Shown here: in pieces, positions 19,701 through 28,212 of the stretch | How positions within the stretch are numbered: the first letter of the stretch is position 1 | Layout: every line of letters begins with the position of its first letter | Assembly (NCBI RefSeq): GCF_964036635.1 | Contig: NZ_OZ038524.1 | Location: 1 to 64,000, forward strand | Source of the DNA: Tenacibaculum dicentrarchi | GTDB taxonomy: Bacteria > Bacteroidota > Bacteroidia > Flavobacteriales > Flavobacteriaceae | Reading direction: 5' to 3' | Length of the DNA: 64,000 bases | Position numbers and translations under genes: made by a program | The notes under the pieces: model-generated | What the model was told of the DNA's origin: nothing | The model's input: the letters and a program-made list of their open reading frames with translations, nothing else | Database searches by the model: none

Positions 19701-20356
19701 AACTAAAATTAGCCGATTTTCAACAAAAAAATAAAGAATATTTAACGGAAAAAGGGGAAATATCAGAAGCTTTTAGAAAAGATAAAGAAATAGAAGATAG
19801 GAATAAAGAAGTGTATCAAAAAATTGATGCGCAAACTAAAATTTGTAACGTTTGGAAAGAGTTATTTAAAATTATCGGGAACTCAAAAGATGCGTTTAAT
19901 GTGTATGTACAACGTTTAACTTTAAAGCATTTATTAGACCTTGCCAATGTTCATTTGTACAAATTGAACAAGCGTTATTCCTTAAAAATGGAGGATTTAT
20001 ACAAGCCAAAAGAGGAGCTTAATTTTAATTTAATTGACCATTATCAAACTGACCAATCTCGTTTGGTAGATACTTCGAGTGGTGGCGAAAAGTTTATTAT
20101 TAGTTTGGCGTTGGCGTTAGGTTTATCGGATTTGGCGAGTAAAAATGTCAAAATTGATTCGCTTTTTATTGATGAAGGTTTCGGAACTTTAGACAGCAAT
20201 ACGCTTGAAACGGTAATATCAACCTTAGAAACTTTACAAGCACAGGGAAAAATGATTGGGATTATATCGCACGTTGAAAACCTGAAAGAACGTATTCCGA
20301 CGCAAATACAAATAACCAAAAAAAGTAACGGTGTTAGTGTTTTAGATGTTGTGTAA
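16703..20356 (+). CDS. sbcC: Exonuclease SbcCD subunit C (Rad50-like ATPase)
   Basis: The 1217-residue SMC-like protein has Walker A GVTGAGKTT at 39-47, long heptad coiled coils on both sides of a zinc hook (CGLC at 599-602), the ABC signature SGGE at 1126-1129 and Walker B with D1157 and E1158 in FIDEGFGTLD. It is the ATPase partner of SbcD for processing cruciforms and protein-blocked ends. This activity is relevant to the palindromic repeats elsewhere in the window, because SbcCD cleaves hairpins in other bacteria. No frameshift is visible over the 3.6-kb frame. Confidence 0.97.
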   Translation: MKILKITLQNINSLKSETPIVIDFENENFKDVGLYAITGVTGAGKTTILDAITIALYHNIPRFKGTKGTLIDVVSHGANDAFTSVTFENNNFIYEGYWGIRLANKAGVLLKNPIETVSLKNLSTEKIIANQKRKYIEEVEKVTQLDYNQFLRSVLLAQGEFASFLSAKGPEKGKLLEQITGEQIYKKIGEEILNRKSSEEKKLAIIKGKINADDILSKEEKEELSQKSAILSTDIAKNEQEIVKIAAVINWYINYQKLLDKDVTLEKETQKLSLFVDDYKQELSLLSLDEKASPFIELIQNFKRNDKNIFDKKNQVEKIEKELKELIPKIKNLENQVKNETIALENTDKEFKIWLPKFNEITNLDAQLKNEIDITFQSSKKLNELKEEITKFKNKENKLQSDLDKIKGNIKIDENKLHQNKFLLEVKNHISSWNSELITLKAHKKTLKENAFFIDGKNEEVKKIKTSLKEKTDYLSKENIEIEKFEKEILVIKTKLSKNKIADLLANQKTLSTSENNWKELKNLSEEILKNEKEQSEKTTQKANLSTELINCKEKIESLKTDISKQEISVKDAEKILNLEKSIANYEADRKKLKKGEPCGLCGSEEHPFAEKLEVVGVSESEKIFIERKNILKNLEESKVALKIKETALNINTEALQTQINSILEVVKKLKLKSKTLNIDCDLTNISKIDFELNSISEKLKILADNLKNTQQLQIDKDSLSKKIESKKNEINTLKTEVVRLTEKNKNATEEIISKEKITDDLRSICNNLKNTLKTNLAEFKYELPTINQADLFIENIEKSVTKYLKIQQNLEALKSEEKVNNLDLENTKKQVGNYIKTQNEFLQKKSASENNTKLLKEKRNSILPLEMSIEKKRENLQLRCKEASIKLEESKKYLQKLSEDKSAKEALKVKNNQDFKVLSEEIKSLEIDFKNQLKNSDFESKEAIENALLSKEIKEKYIRNKEEINKKQVELKTLKEENIKAKESLNNHKNFEISEEDSKLKLADFQQKNKEYLTEKGEISEAFRKDKEIEDRNKEVYQKIDAQTKICNVWKELFKIIGNSKDAFNVYVQRLTLKHLLDLANVHLYKLNKRYSLKMEDLYKPKEELNFNLIDHYQTDQSRLVDTSSGGEKFIISLALALGLSDLASKNVKIDSLFIDEGFGTLDSNTLETVISTLETLQAQGKMIGIISHVENLKERIPTQIQITKKSNGVSVLDVV

Positions 20357-20382
20357 TAAAATATTTAAAAAAATAAACCACG

Positions 20383-20390
20383 TATATTTG
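20383..20390 (+). promoter_or_regulatory. -7 box of mfd promoter
   Basis: TATATTTG is a perfect TAnnTTTG match 17 bases upstream of the TTG start of mfd, within the 51-base gap after sbcC. mfd may thus be expressed separately from sbcDC. Confidence 0.65.
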
Positions 20391-20407
20391 TATAAAATAC
20401 TTATACG

Positions 20408-23400
20408 TTGAGCAAACAATTGATTGTAAACCATTACCAACAATCTGATACTATCAAACAGATTGTTAAAGAGCTTCAACAAGAACAAAACCACTTTCAA
20501 ATATCGAATTTGGTTGGTTCTTCGTTGTCTTTTGTTATTTCTGAAACTTTTAAAAAATCCGAAAAACCCTACTTGTTAATTTTTAATGATAAGGAAGAAG
20601 CTGCCTATTATTTAAACGATTTAGAGCAATTATTAGGCGATAAAAACGTGTTGTTTTATCCAGGTTCGTATCGTCGACCTTATCAGATTGATGAAACAGA
20701 TAACGCCAATGTTTTATTGCGTTCAGAGGTTTTAAATCGGATTAATTCACGAAGAAAACCCGCTGTTATTGTAACATATCCAACAGCGTTGTTTGAGAAA
20801 GTAGTTACCAAAAAAGAACTCGATAAAAATACCTTAAAAATTAAAGTTGGCGAAAATGTATCTCCCGATTTTGTAAACGAAGTATTGTTTGAATATCAGT
20901 TTAATAGAGTAGATTTTGTTACTGAACCTGGTGATTTTTCAGTACGTGGCGGAATTATTGATGTGTTTTCATTTTCGAACGATGAACCTTATCGAATGGA
21001 ATTTTTTGGCGATGAAGTAGAAAGCATCCGAACTTTTGATGTAGAAACGCAATTATCAAAAGAAAAACATCAAAAAATAAGTATTATGCCCAATGTAGAA
21101 AACAAAGGGCTACAAGAAAATAGAGAAAGTTTTTTAAAATATATATCGGCTAAAACAGCAATTTTTGTAAAAGATATAACCACAATTACAACAAATTTAG
21201 ATACGTTTTTTAAAAAAGCTGAACTTTCATTTGATGAATTATCGACAGAAATAAAACGCTCAAAACCATCCGAATTATTTTGTGATGGTGCTTTAATTCA
21301 ACAAGAATTACAACAATTTACTACGGTAAATATGAGTAAATCTAGTATCAAAAATGTAACAAATATTACTTTTGATACAACTGCACAGCCTTCTTTTAAT
21401 AAAAAATTCGATTTGTTAATTCAGAATTTTAATGAATTTTCAGCAAAAGGATTTACCAATTATATTTTCTGTTCTAACGATAAACAAGCTCAGCGTTTTC
21501 ATGATATTTTTGATGATAATGAAGCCGAAGTTTCTTATGAAACCATTGTTTTTCCTTTGTATCAGGGATTTGTAGATAATCAAAATAAAATAGTTTGTTA
21601 TACCGACCATCAAATATTTGAGCGTTATTATAAATTTCGCTTAAAAAATGGATACGAAAAAAAGCAATCTATAAGTATACAAGAACTTACCAAACTAGAA
21701 ATTGGCGATTATGTAACACATATTGACCATGGAATTGGAAAATTTGGAGGACTTCAAAAAATAGATGTAGAAGGAAAAAAACAAGAAGCAATTAAATTAA
21801 TTTATGGCGATAGAGATATTTTATATGTAAGTATTCATTCGTTGCATAAAATATCAAGGTTTAACGGAAAAGACGGAAAACCACCTAAAATATATAAATT
21901 AGGTTCTGGTGCTTGGAAAAAAGTAAAACAAAAAACGAAGGCTCGAGTTAAACATATTGCATATAATTTAATTCAATTATATGCTAAAAGAAAATTACAA
22001 AAAGGCTATGCTTTTGGTGCTGATACACATATGCAACATGAGTTGGAAGCGAGTTTTATTTATGAAGATACGCCTGACCAATTTACAGCTACTCAAGCAG
22101 TAAAAATAGATATGGAAAAACCGCAACCCATGGATAGATTGGTTTGTGGTGATGTTGGTTTTGGTAAAACAGAAGTAGCAATTCGTGCGGCTTTTAAAGC
22201 TGTCGATAACGGAAAACAAGTAGCCGTTTTAGTGCCTACAACTATTTTAGCGTTTCAACATTTTAAAACTTTTTCTGAACGATTAAAAGATTTTCCTGTT
22301 ACGGTTGATTATTTGAATCGATTTAGAACGGTAAAACAACGAAATACTGTTTTAGAAGGTGTTGCAAATGGAAGTGTAGATATTGTAATCGGAACGCATC
22401 AATTAACTAATAAAAAACTGCAATTCAAAAATTTAGGATTGTTAATTATTGATGAAGAACAAAAGTTTGGAGTTGCCGTAAAAGACAAGTTAAAAACCAT
22501 CAAAGAAAATGTGGATACGCTTACTTTAACAGCTACGCCAATACCAAGAACTTTACAATTTAGTTTGATGGCAGCCAGAGATTTATCAGTAATAAAAACA
22601 GCACCACCAAATCGTCATCCTATTGAAACCAATGTCATCCGCTTTAGCGAAGAAACTATTCGAGATGCAATTTCTTATGAAATTTCTCGTGGAGGACAAG
22701 TGTTTTTTATCCATAATAGAATCGAAAATATTAAGGAAGTAGCAGGTTTATTACAACGTTTAGTTCCGAATGCTAAAATCGGTATCGGTCATGGACAAAT
22801 GGAAGGTAAAAAGCTAGAAGAATTGATGCTCGGTTTTATGAATAATGAGTTTGATGTATTGGTATCAACCACCATTATTGAAAGTGGATTGGATGTGCCA
22901 AATGCCAATACTATTTTTATCAATAATGCGAATAACTTCGGATTGTCAGACCTGCACCAAATGCGTGGTCGTGTTGGTAGGTCGAATAAAAAAGCATTCT
23001 GTTATTTTATTACGCCAGCTTATCATATGATGACTACTGATGCGAGGAAACGTATCGAGGCTTTAGAATTATTTTCAGAATTAGGAAGCGGTTTAAATAT
23101 CGCCATGAAAGATTTAGAAATTCGTGGAGCTGGAGATTTATTAGGAGGTGAACAAAGTGGATTTATCAATGATATTGGATTTGAAACCTATCAGAAAATA
23201 TTACAAGAAGCTATTGAAGAACTCAAAGAAAATGAGTTTAAAGAATTATATGCTACGGATGAAAAAACACCCAAAGAATATGTAAAAGATGTACAAATTG
23301 AAACAGGATTTGAAATTCTTATTCCTGATGCTTATGTAAATTCAGTAACCGAAAGATTAAGTTTATACAATGATTTAGGGAAATTAACAAAAGAAGAAGA

Positions 23401-23740
23401 GTTATTAACATTTGAAAGCGAAATTGTTGATAGGTTTGGCGAATATCCACCAGAAGTACAAGATTTATTAGACAGCGTTCGTATAAAATGGTTGGCGAAA
23501 GAGTTAGGGCTTGAAAAAATTATTCTAAAACAAAAACGTTTAGTAGGATATTTTATAGCTGACCAGCAAAGTAAATTTTACGAAACGGAAGGCTTTACAA
23601 AGATGTTACAATATGTACAACAAAACCCGAAAAGTTGCGTAATGAAACAGAAAGAAACTAAAAATGGCTTACGATTACTAGTTACTTTTATTCGAATTGA
23701 TTCAGTACAAACAGCCTTAAATTTATTACAAAAAATATAA
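20408..23740 (+). CDS. mfd: Transcription-repair coupling factor Mfd
   Basis: The 1110-residue protein has the Mfd order: UvrB-like N-terminal region, CarD-like RNA-polymerase interaction domain (about 430-530, with GDYVTHIDHGIGKFGG), a RecG-like translocase and a C-terminal TRCF domain. Walker A GDVGFGKTE is at 581-589 and Walker B DEEQ at 682-685. It removes RNA polymerase stalled at lesions and recruits UvrA. The start is TTG at 20408; no upstream ATG fits and the N-terminus MSKQLIVNHYQQ looks normal. uvrC lies 12 kb away in this window. Confidence 0.97.
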   Translation: MSKQLIVNHYQQSDTIKQIVKELQQEQNHFQISNLVGSSLSFVISETFKKSEKPYLLIFNDKEEAAYYLNDLEQLLGDKNVLFYPGSYRRPYQIDETDNANVLLRSEVLNRINSRRKPAVIVTYPTALFEKVVTKKELDKNTLKIKVGENVSPDFVNEVLFEYQFNRVDFVTEPGDFSVRGGIIDVFSFSNDEPYRMEFFGDEVESIRTFDVETQLSKEKHQKISIMPNVENKGLQENRESFLKYISAKTAIFVKDITTITTNLDTFFKKAELSFDELSTEIKRSKPSELFCDGALIQQELQQFTTVNMSKSSIKNVTNITFDTTAQPSFNKKFDLLIQNFNEFSAKGFTNYIFCSNDKQAQRFHDIFDDNEAEVSYETIVFPLYQGFVDNQNKIVCYTDHQIFERYYKFRLKNGYEKKQSISIQELTKLEIGDYVTHIDHGIGKFGGLQKIDVEGKKQEAIKLIYGDRDILYVSIHSLHKISRFNGKDGKPPKIYKLGSGAWKKVKQKTKARVKHIAYNLIQLYAKRKLQKGYAFGADTHMQHELEASFIYEDTPDQFTATQAVKIDMEKPQPMDRLVCGDVGFGKTEVAIRAAFKAVDNGKQVAVLVPTTILAFQHFKTFSERLKDFPVTVDYLNRFRTVKQRNTVLEGVANGSVDIVIGTHQLTNKKLQFKNLGLLIIDEEQKFGVAVKDKLKTIKENVDTLTLTATPIPRTLQFSLMAARDLSVIKTAPPNRHPIETNVIRFSEETIRDAISYEISRGGQVFFIHNRIENIKEVAGLLQRLVPNAKIGIGHGQMEGKKLEELMLGFMNNEFDVLVSTTIIESGLDVPNANTIFINNANNFGLSDLHQMRGRVGRSNKKAFCYFITPAYHMMTTDARKRIEALELFSELGSGLNIAMKDLEIRGAGDLLGGEQSGFINDIGFETYQKILQEAIEELKENEFKELYATDEKTPKEYVKDVQIETGFEILIPDAYVNSVTERLSLYNDLGKLTKEEELLTFESEIVDRFGEYPPEVQDLLDSVRIKWLAKELGLEKIILKQKRLVGYFIADQQSKFYETEGFTKMLQYVQQNPKSCVMKQKETKNGLRLLVTFIRIDSVQTALNLLQKI

Positions 23741-23747
23741 TCAAATA

Positions 23748-24605
23748 ATGGAAAATAATCATTCAAAAAATTTAGCTGGTTTATTATTAGCAACTTTATT
23801 TATAAGTACTTCAGGTGTTTTAGGAAGATATATAGCCATGCCTTCGGAAGTAATTATTTGGTTTCGTTCGGTGTTTGCGATGCTTATTTTATTTGCTTTT
23901 TGTAAGTTTAAAAAAATTGATTTAACCATAAAATCAAGTAAACATATATTTCCGTTTATTATTGGCGGAATTTTTATGGCAGGGCATTGGATTACGTATT
24001 TCTATGCCTTAAAATTATCGAATGTTGCCATAGGAATGTTGTCATTATACACCTTTCCTGTAATGATTGCTTTTTTAGAACCCTTATTTTTAAAGGTCAA
24101 ATTTAACCCGATTTACATTGTTTTAGGATGTATGGTATTGTTAGGACTTTATATTTTATCGCCCGAATTTAATTTAGAAAGTTCCAATGTTCAGGGGATT
24201 TTATTCGGATTACTTTCGGCATTATTTTATGCTATCAGAATTTTGATGTTAAAACAATATGTAGTTCAATATAACGGAACAATGTTGATGTTTTATCAAA
24301 CCTTAATTATTACGATTTGTTTGTTACCAGTGTTGTTTTTTATGGATGTTTCAGGTTTTACAAATCAATATCCATATGTGTTATTATTGGCACTTTTAAC
24401 CACGGCAATAGGGCATAGTTTAATGGTACATTCTCTACAGTTTTTTACAGTTTCAACATCTAGTATTATTAGTAGTGTACAACCTATTTTTGGAATTATT
24501 TTGGCATTTATCTTTTTAAATGAAATACCAACATGGAATACTTTTATAGGAGGTTCATTAATCTTAGCAACGGTAGTTATTGAAAGTATCCGAAGTAAAA
24601 ATTAA
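23748..24605 (+). CDS. EamA/DMT-family transporter
   Basis: The 285-residue protein has ten predicted membrane helices in two EamA repeats (about 8-135 and 150-280). The second repeat begins GILFGLLSALFYAIRILMLK. Drug/metabolite transporters of this type export amino acids or other metabolites; the substrate is not predictable here. It starts 7 bases after mfd, so it is likely in the same transcript. Its stop overlaps the stop of the opposite-strand gene within a shared TTAA, so no terminator separates the two convergent genes. Confidence 0.85.
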   Translation: MENNHSKNLAGLLLATLFISTSGVLGRYIAMPSEVIIWFRSVFAMLILFAFCKFKKIDLTIKSSKHIFPFIIGGIFMAGHWITYFYALKLSNVAIGMLSLYTFPVMIAFLEPLFLKVKFNPIYIVLGCMVLLGLYILSPEFNLESSNVQGILFGLLSALFYAIRILMLKQYVVQYNGTMLMFYQTLIITICLLPVLFFMDVSGFTNQYPYVLLLALLTTAIGHSLMVHSLQFFTVSTSSIISSVQPIFGIILAFIFLNEIPTWNTFIGGSLILATVVIESIRSKN

Positions 24606-25687
24606 TATGGTTTTTGCTGTTGTTCTATAATACTTTTAAGCGTTACATCTTCATAATTTCTAAGTACAAATGTTAGTGCATTTTCTAATATTTGTCCCAT
24701 ACCATCACTATCTCTAAAATTTATATCACCAGTAAAATCAAAAATTTCGGTTTTTAATTTTTCTATATTTTTAGGGATAGAAATGGTATCTGATTTCATA
24801 GCATTAAGCAATCTACTTAAACGAGAACGATATCCTAAAATTCGTTTTGCAACAATAGAGCGTTCTTCTAACTGATATTGCTCAATAGAATCGGATGTTA
24901 ATTTTTTTGCTACTAACTGCACCATTTTTAAATTTTCTTTAAAAAACTGCGGATAATATACCTTAAATTTCCCCTCATAACATTGTTGGTCAAAATCGAT
25001 AGGTCTAATTTTATACACCACATTTTCAAAATCGTGGGTAGGCACAACTACGTAATTATACGAGCGCATATCGCCTAACAAACGAATCATACAACGTTCG
25101 TTAAACTTTACAAACTCTTTGGCTATTTGAGCTTTTTCAATTTCTAGGCAATCGTCTAAATAATCTTTGATAAAAACATCGCCAGGAATTCCTGAAATAT
25201 GTTCTTCAATTAAGGTGTCTTTATACACTAAAAAGTTTAAGTTATAAGGCGATAAAATATCTTCTAATTCTAGCCCATAAATACGAGAAGCATCTGTTTT
25301 TTTAACATAAAAATAGGTGTAATTATCATTTAAAATATTACGAACTTTTACTCTAAAAGGCTGTGAATTTCCGAAGGTACAAAAGTCGATAGCATCAATA
25401 TTTAAGTGTTTAATACTAGCATCTGAACCGTTAGAATGTAAAATATTATAGATTTTTTTTAAACTTAAATTTATTTCTTCTTGCTCAAATTCATTATAAA
25501 AAACACGTACCCATAAGGTATCATTATCTTTTTTATCATAAACAGTTATAGCACCTTGATAGCGTAACAAATCATCATAAAAAATAGGGATTTGAATGGT
25601 TCTATTATATTTTTTTAAATAAATCCCGAGTTTTTTATTAACAGGATATGCAGGTTTTTTTTGAGATATTAATTTTTCTTGTACCAT
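24602..25687 (-). CDS. Conserved hypothetical protein with kinase-like pattern
   Basis: The 361-residue protein has no signal peptide or membrane helix. Residues about 195-240 read FVKFNERCMIRLLGDMRSYNY followed by YKIRPIDFDQQCYEGK. This resembles the catalytic and metal-binding loops (H/R-x-D...N, then DFD) of the aminoglycoside-phosphotransferase/protein-kinase-like fold, and a preceding hydrophobic strand-rich lobe with K and E residues fits an N-lobe. I cannot name the family and the kinase idea is an inference from short motifs. It has its own promoter directly downstream of the dprA stop. Confidence 0.7.
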   Translation of the reverse strand: MVQEKLISQKKPAYPVNKKLGIYLKKYNRTIQIPIFYDDLLRYQGAITVYDKKDNDTLWVRVFYNEFEQEEINLSLKKIYNILHSNGSDASIKHLNIDAIDFCTFGNSQPFRVKVRNILNDNYTYFYVKKTDASRIYGLELEDILSPYNLNFLVYKDTLIEEHISGIPGDVFIKDYLDDCLEIEKAQIAKEFVKFNERCMIRLLGDMRSYNYVVVPTHDFENVVYKIRPIDFDQQCYEGKFKVYYPQFFKENLKMVQLVAKKLTSDSIEQYQLEERSIVAKRILGYRSRLSRLLNAMKSDTISIPKNIEKLKTEIFDFTGDINFRDSDGMGQILENALTFVLRNYEDVTLKSIIEQQQKPY

Positions 25688-25691
25688 AACT

Positions 25692-25699
25692 CAAAGATA
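25692..25699 (-). promoter_or_regulatory. -7 box upstream of the kinase-like gene
   Basis: TATCTTTG on the minus strand (CAAAGATA as written) is a perfect TAnnTTTG match only 4 bases before the ATG, implying a very short or absent leader. It lies between this gene and the dprA stop. Confidence 0.6.
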
Positions 25700-26803
25700 C
25701 TAAACCTCAAAGAGTTTTCCAGGTAAAGGTCTGATAAGTCCTTTAAGTTCCATTTGTAGTACTAATGATGATAATTTATACACTGGAATTTCACATTTAT
25801 AGGCAATTACATCGAATAATTGCTTACCATTTTGGTTTAAAAAATCGTAAATTTTTTGTTCACTATTATTTAGTGTTACAAATAATTCATTTTGTATTGT
25901 TGTTGTATTTTTTGATTTAGAAATATCCCAATTAAGCATTTTTATAATATCATCAGCAGTATTTAATAAATGTGCTTGGTTATTTTTGATAAGATTATTA
26001 CAACCTTTACTGTAAGCGTCAGAAATTCTTCCTGGTACAGCAAATACATCTCTATTATAGGAATTTGCAATATCTGCAGTAACTAATGAGCCTCCTTTTT
26101 CTGCCGATTCTATAACAATAGTAGCTTTTGATATGCCAGCAACAATTCTATTTCTTTTTAAAAAATTTTCTCGTAATGGTTGTTCTTTGTGCCAAAAATC
26201 AGTAATAAATCCGCCATTTTTTACAACTTCAGAATAATATTTTTTATGTGTTTGAGGGTAGATAATTTCTAAACCATGTGCTAAAACTCCAATAGTTTGT
26301 AAATTATTTTTGATAGCCAATTTATGTGCACAAATATCTACCCCGTAAGCGAAACCACTTACAATTATGGGATTATATTTTGCTAAATCGGTAATAAGTT
26401 CTTGGCAAAAATCACGACCATAAGCAGTAATTTTTCGAGTTCCAACGATTGATATTATTTTTTGATTATTTAAATTAATAGTTCCATCTTTAAAAAATAG
26501 GATAGGAGCATCAATACAATTTTTTAAATTTTGAGGATAATCAGTATCTAAAAAATAAGCATATTGAATGTTATTTTTTTTGATATATTCAAATTCTTCG
26601 GTTGCTTTTTTTATATTTTCAGTATTTAATAGCTGTTGAATAATATGATTACCTATTCCGTTTATTTTTTGTAGAGTACTTGTTTTTTCTCTAAATATTT
26701 GTTCAACATTACCTGTGGTAGTGATTAATTTTTTAGCTAAAATATCGCCTATACTTTTTGTGTTTTGTAGTCGTAAAATAGCTAATAATTTTTCAGGTGT
26801 CAT
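25700..26803 (-). CDS. dprA: DNA-processing protein DprA
   Basis: The 367-residue protein has an N-terminal helix-hairpin-helix region (about 15-60, LQKINGIGNHIIQQLL), the Rossmann-type DprA core (GTRKITAYG at 121-129, SGFAYGVD at 149-156, later FLKRNRIVAG and SAEKGGSLVTA), and a C-terminal winged-helix domain (about 305-365). DprA loads RecA on incoming single-stranded DNA during natural transformation. No other competence genes are in this window. The frame is intact and full length. Confidence 0.96.
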   Translation of the reverse strand: MTPEKLLAILRLQNTKSIGDILAKKLITTTGNVEQIFREKTSTLQKINGIGNHIIQQLLNTENIKKATEEFEYIKKNNIQYAYFLDTDYPQNLKNCIDAPILFFKDGTINLNNQKIISIVGTRKITAYGRDFCQELITDLAKYNPIIVSGFAYGVDICAHKLAIKNNLQTIGVLAHGLEIIYPQTHKKYYSEVVKNGGFITDFWHKEQPLRENFLKRNRIVAGISKATIVIESAEKGGSLVTADIANSYNRDVFAVPGRISDAYSKGCNNLIKNNQAHLLNTADDIIKMLNWDISKSKNTTTIQNELFVTLNNSEQKIYDFLNQNGKQLFDVIAYKCEIPVYKLSSLVLQMELKGLIRPLPGKLFEV

Positions 26804-26879
26804 GTTTTAAATATTTGAAAATCAATATACAAAAAATATGATTGAAGAAATAAAAAGACAAACAATATATTTAAAAATA

Positions 26880-26922
26880 AAATCGGAAGCCTTATAAAAA
26901 TAGGGTCTCCGACTTTTTTAAG
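26880..26922 (-). terminator. Terminator of the Roadblock-like trio
   Basis: On the minus strand the hairpin GTCGGAGACC / GGCTTCCGAT (imperfect) is followed by TTTTATTTTT. It lies 15 bases after the last gene of the trio. Confidence 0.65.
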
Positions 26923-26936
26923 TAAATTTTTATAAT

Positions 26937-27185
26937 TTAATTGTTTCCAAATTTTAAAACATCTAATACATTATTATATCTCGGAGTAAAAAAAAAGTCT
27001 TCTAATATTTTCTTTATATCTTTTTTATTAGTGATAGGAGTATTTTCTTTAGTATGTAAAGTTCTATTTGTGCTAGGACTTATATTCAATATTTTATGCT
27101 CATATATACTTTGAAATGATTCTATATATGACACAAAATCACTATCTAAATTATAATTATTTAAATCAATTTTATTATAATTCAT
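26937..27185 (-). CDS. Hypothetical protein (82 aa), third gene of Roadblock-like trio
   Basis: The 82-residue protein is acidic and Asn/Asp-rich at the start and ends in a short hydrophobic helix (NNVLDVLKFGNN). I recognise no family. Its start overlaps the end of the upstream Roadblock-like gene by 11 bases, which argues for translational coupling and a real gene. A terminator follows. Confidence 0.65.
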   Translation of the reverse strand: MNYNKIDLNNYNLDSDFVSYIESFQSIYEHKILNISPSTNRTLHTKENTPITNKKDIKKILEDFFFTPRYNNVLDVLKFGNN

Positions 27186-27549
27186 TGTCTAATTCTTTTT
27201 TATGTCTATTTAATAATGTTCTGGTAAGAGCTAAGTTTGCTTTTTTAGAATCAACAGCTAAATAAATAAAATATTCACCACTTGGCGATAAATTAATAAT
27301 ATGTATTTCATTTTCTAAGTTAAAATAAATATCTTTTATTTTTTCGTCTAAACCTATTGTTTTCATTGCTTTACGCTTAGAGTTTACTATTTCAACATTA
27401 TAAGCACAAGCTAAGGCAGGGTCAAAATCAGGCTTAGAAGAATGTGAATGAAGCGATTCACCTGAAGCCATTTCAGCAACACTAATAGCAATATATCCTG
27501 GAATATCTTCTCTTACATTTTTAACTAATTGATCTAAAATTTCTTGCAT
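27175..27549 (-). CDS. Roadblock/LC7-like protein
   Basis: The 124-residue protein has the Roadblock alternation: helix, strand (DIPGYIAISVAEMASGESL), helix (ALACAYNVEIVNSKRKAMKTIGL), then strands (IYFNLENEIHIINLSPSGEYFIYLAVD) and a final helix (KANLALTRTLLNRHKKEL). Roadblock proteins, such as MglB, regulate small Ras-like GTPases or act as scaffolds. No GTPase gene is adjacent. It sits in the middle of a three-gene minus-strand operon. Confidence 0.75.
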   Translation of the reverse strand: MQEILDQLVKNVREDIPGYIAISVAEMASGESLHSHSSKPDFDPALACAYNVEIVNSKRKAMKTIGLDEKIKDIYFNLENEIHIINLSPSGEYFIYLAVDSKKANLALTRTLLNRHKKELDNEL

Positions 27550-27588
27550 TTTTTTGTTTTTTGTGTAGTTTATTTTCTAGTATAAAAT

Positions 27589-27921
27589 TTAAAATTCTTT
27601 TTTTAAAGTAATTTCTAGTAATCCTGTATTTATTTTTTTATCTGATAAAAAAAAGAGTACATAGCCGTTATGTTTAATTATGAGTATGTTTTCATTATCA
27701 GATTTTAGCCTGATTTGTTTTAAAGCAGTATTAAAAAATGTATTAAAAAAATGATTACTCATATTAAAAATAAGAGTTTGAAATACAATCATTTTATCTT
27801 GTAAATCACCTAAATTATTTTCTTTAGGATAAAAATCAATTAACTGAGCTTCTCCTTTTTCTTCCTTTGAAAGGAAAACAGCTTTTGATTTTGTTCTTTT
27901 TAAAAGTTCTTTTAAATCCAA
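27589..27921 (-). CDS. Hypothetical protein (110 aa), possibly a divergent Roadblock-fold partner
   Basis: The 110-residue protein shows an alpha-beta pattern with a long central helix (MIVFQTLIFNMSNHFFNTFFNT) followed by strand pairs IRLKSDNENILIIKHNGYVLFFLS, similar in order to the second half of a Roadblock domain. This is a pattern-level guess, not a family match. It is the first gene of the trio, 39 bases before the Roadblock-like gene. Confidence 0.6.
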   Translation of the reverse strand: MDLKELLKRTKSKAVFLSKEEKGEAQLIDFYPKENNLGDLQDKMIVFQTLIFNMSNHFFNTFFNTALKQIRLKSDNENILIIKHNGYVLFFLSDKKINTGLLEITLKKEF

Positions 27922-28212
27922 TTTTTATGATTTAATATACAAGTCAAATTTACCGTTTAAAAAGAATATTAAATTGAACAATAGTATTCAATTATAGAAC
28001 AATAGTCTTTTTTTACAAGTTTTTTAAATGTTAATTTATTTGAATTGTCTTAGGTTATTTTCTTGAGAGGTAAGAATAATAGAAATAGTAAAAGATGATA
28101 TATAGATTCTAAAATAATTAATTGTTTTTTATAAAACAATAGTGTTTATTATTTAAAGAATGATTATTATTGATATAGGTAAATAATAAATTTATATAAA
28201 TAACAAATCACA

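Noticed and set aside
17254..19701. Minus-strand open frames inside sbcC
   Set aside because: Same cause: low-complexity coiled-coil coding on the plus strand leaves the antisense open.
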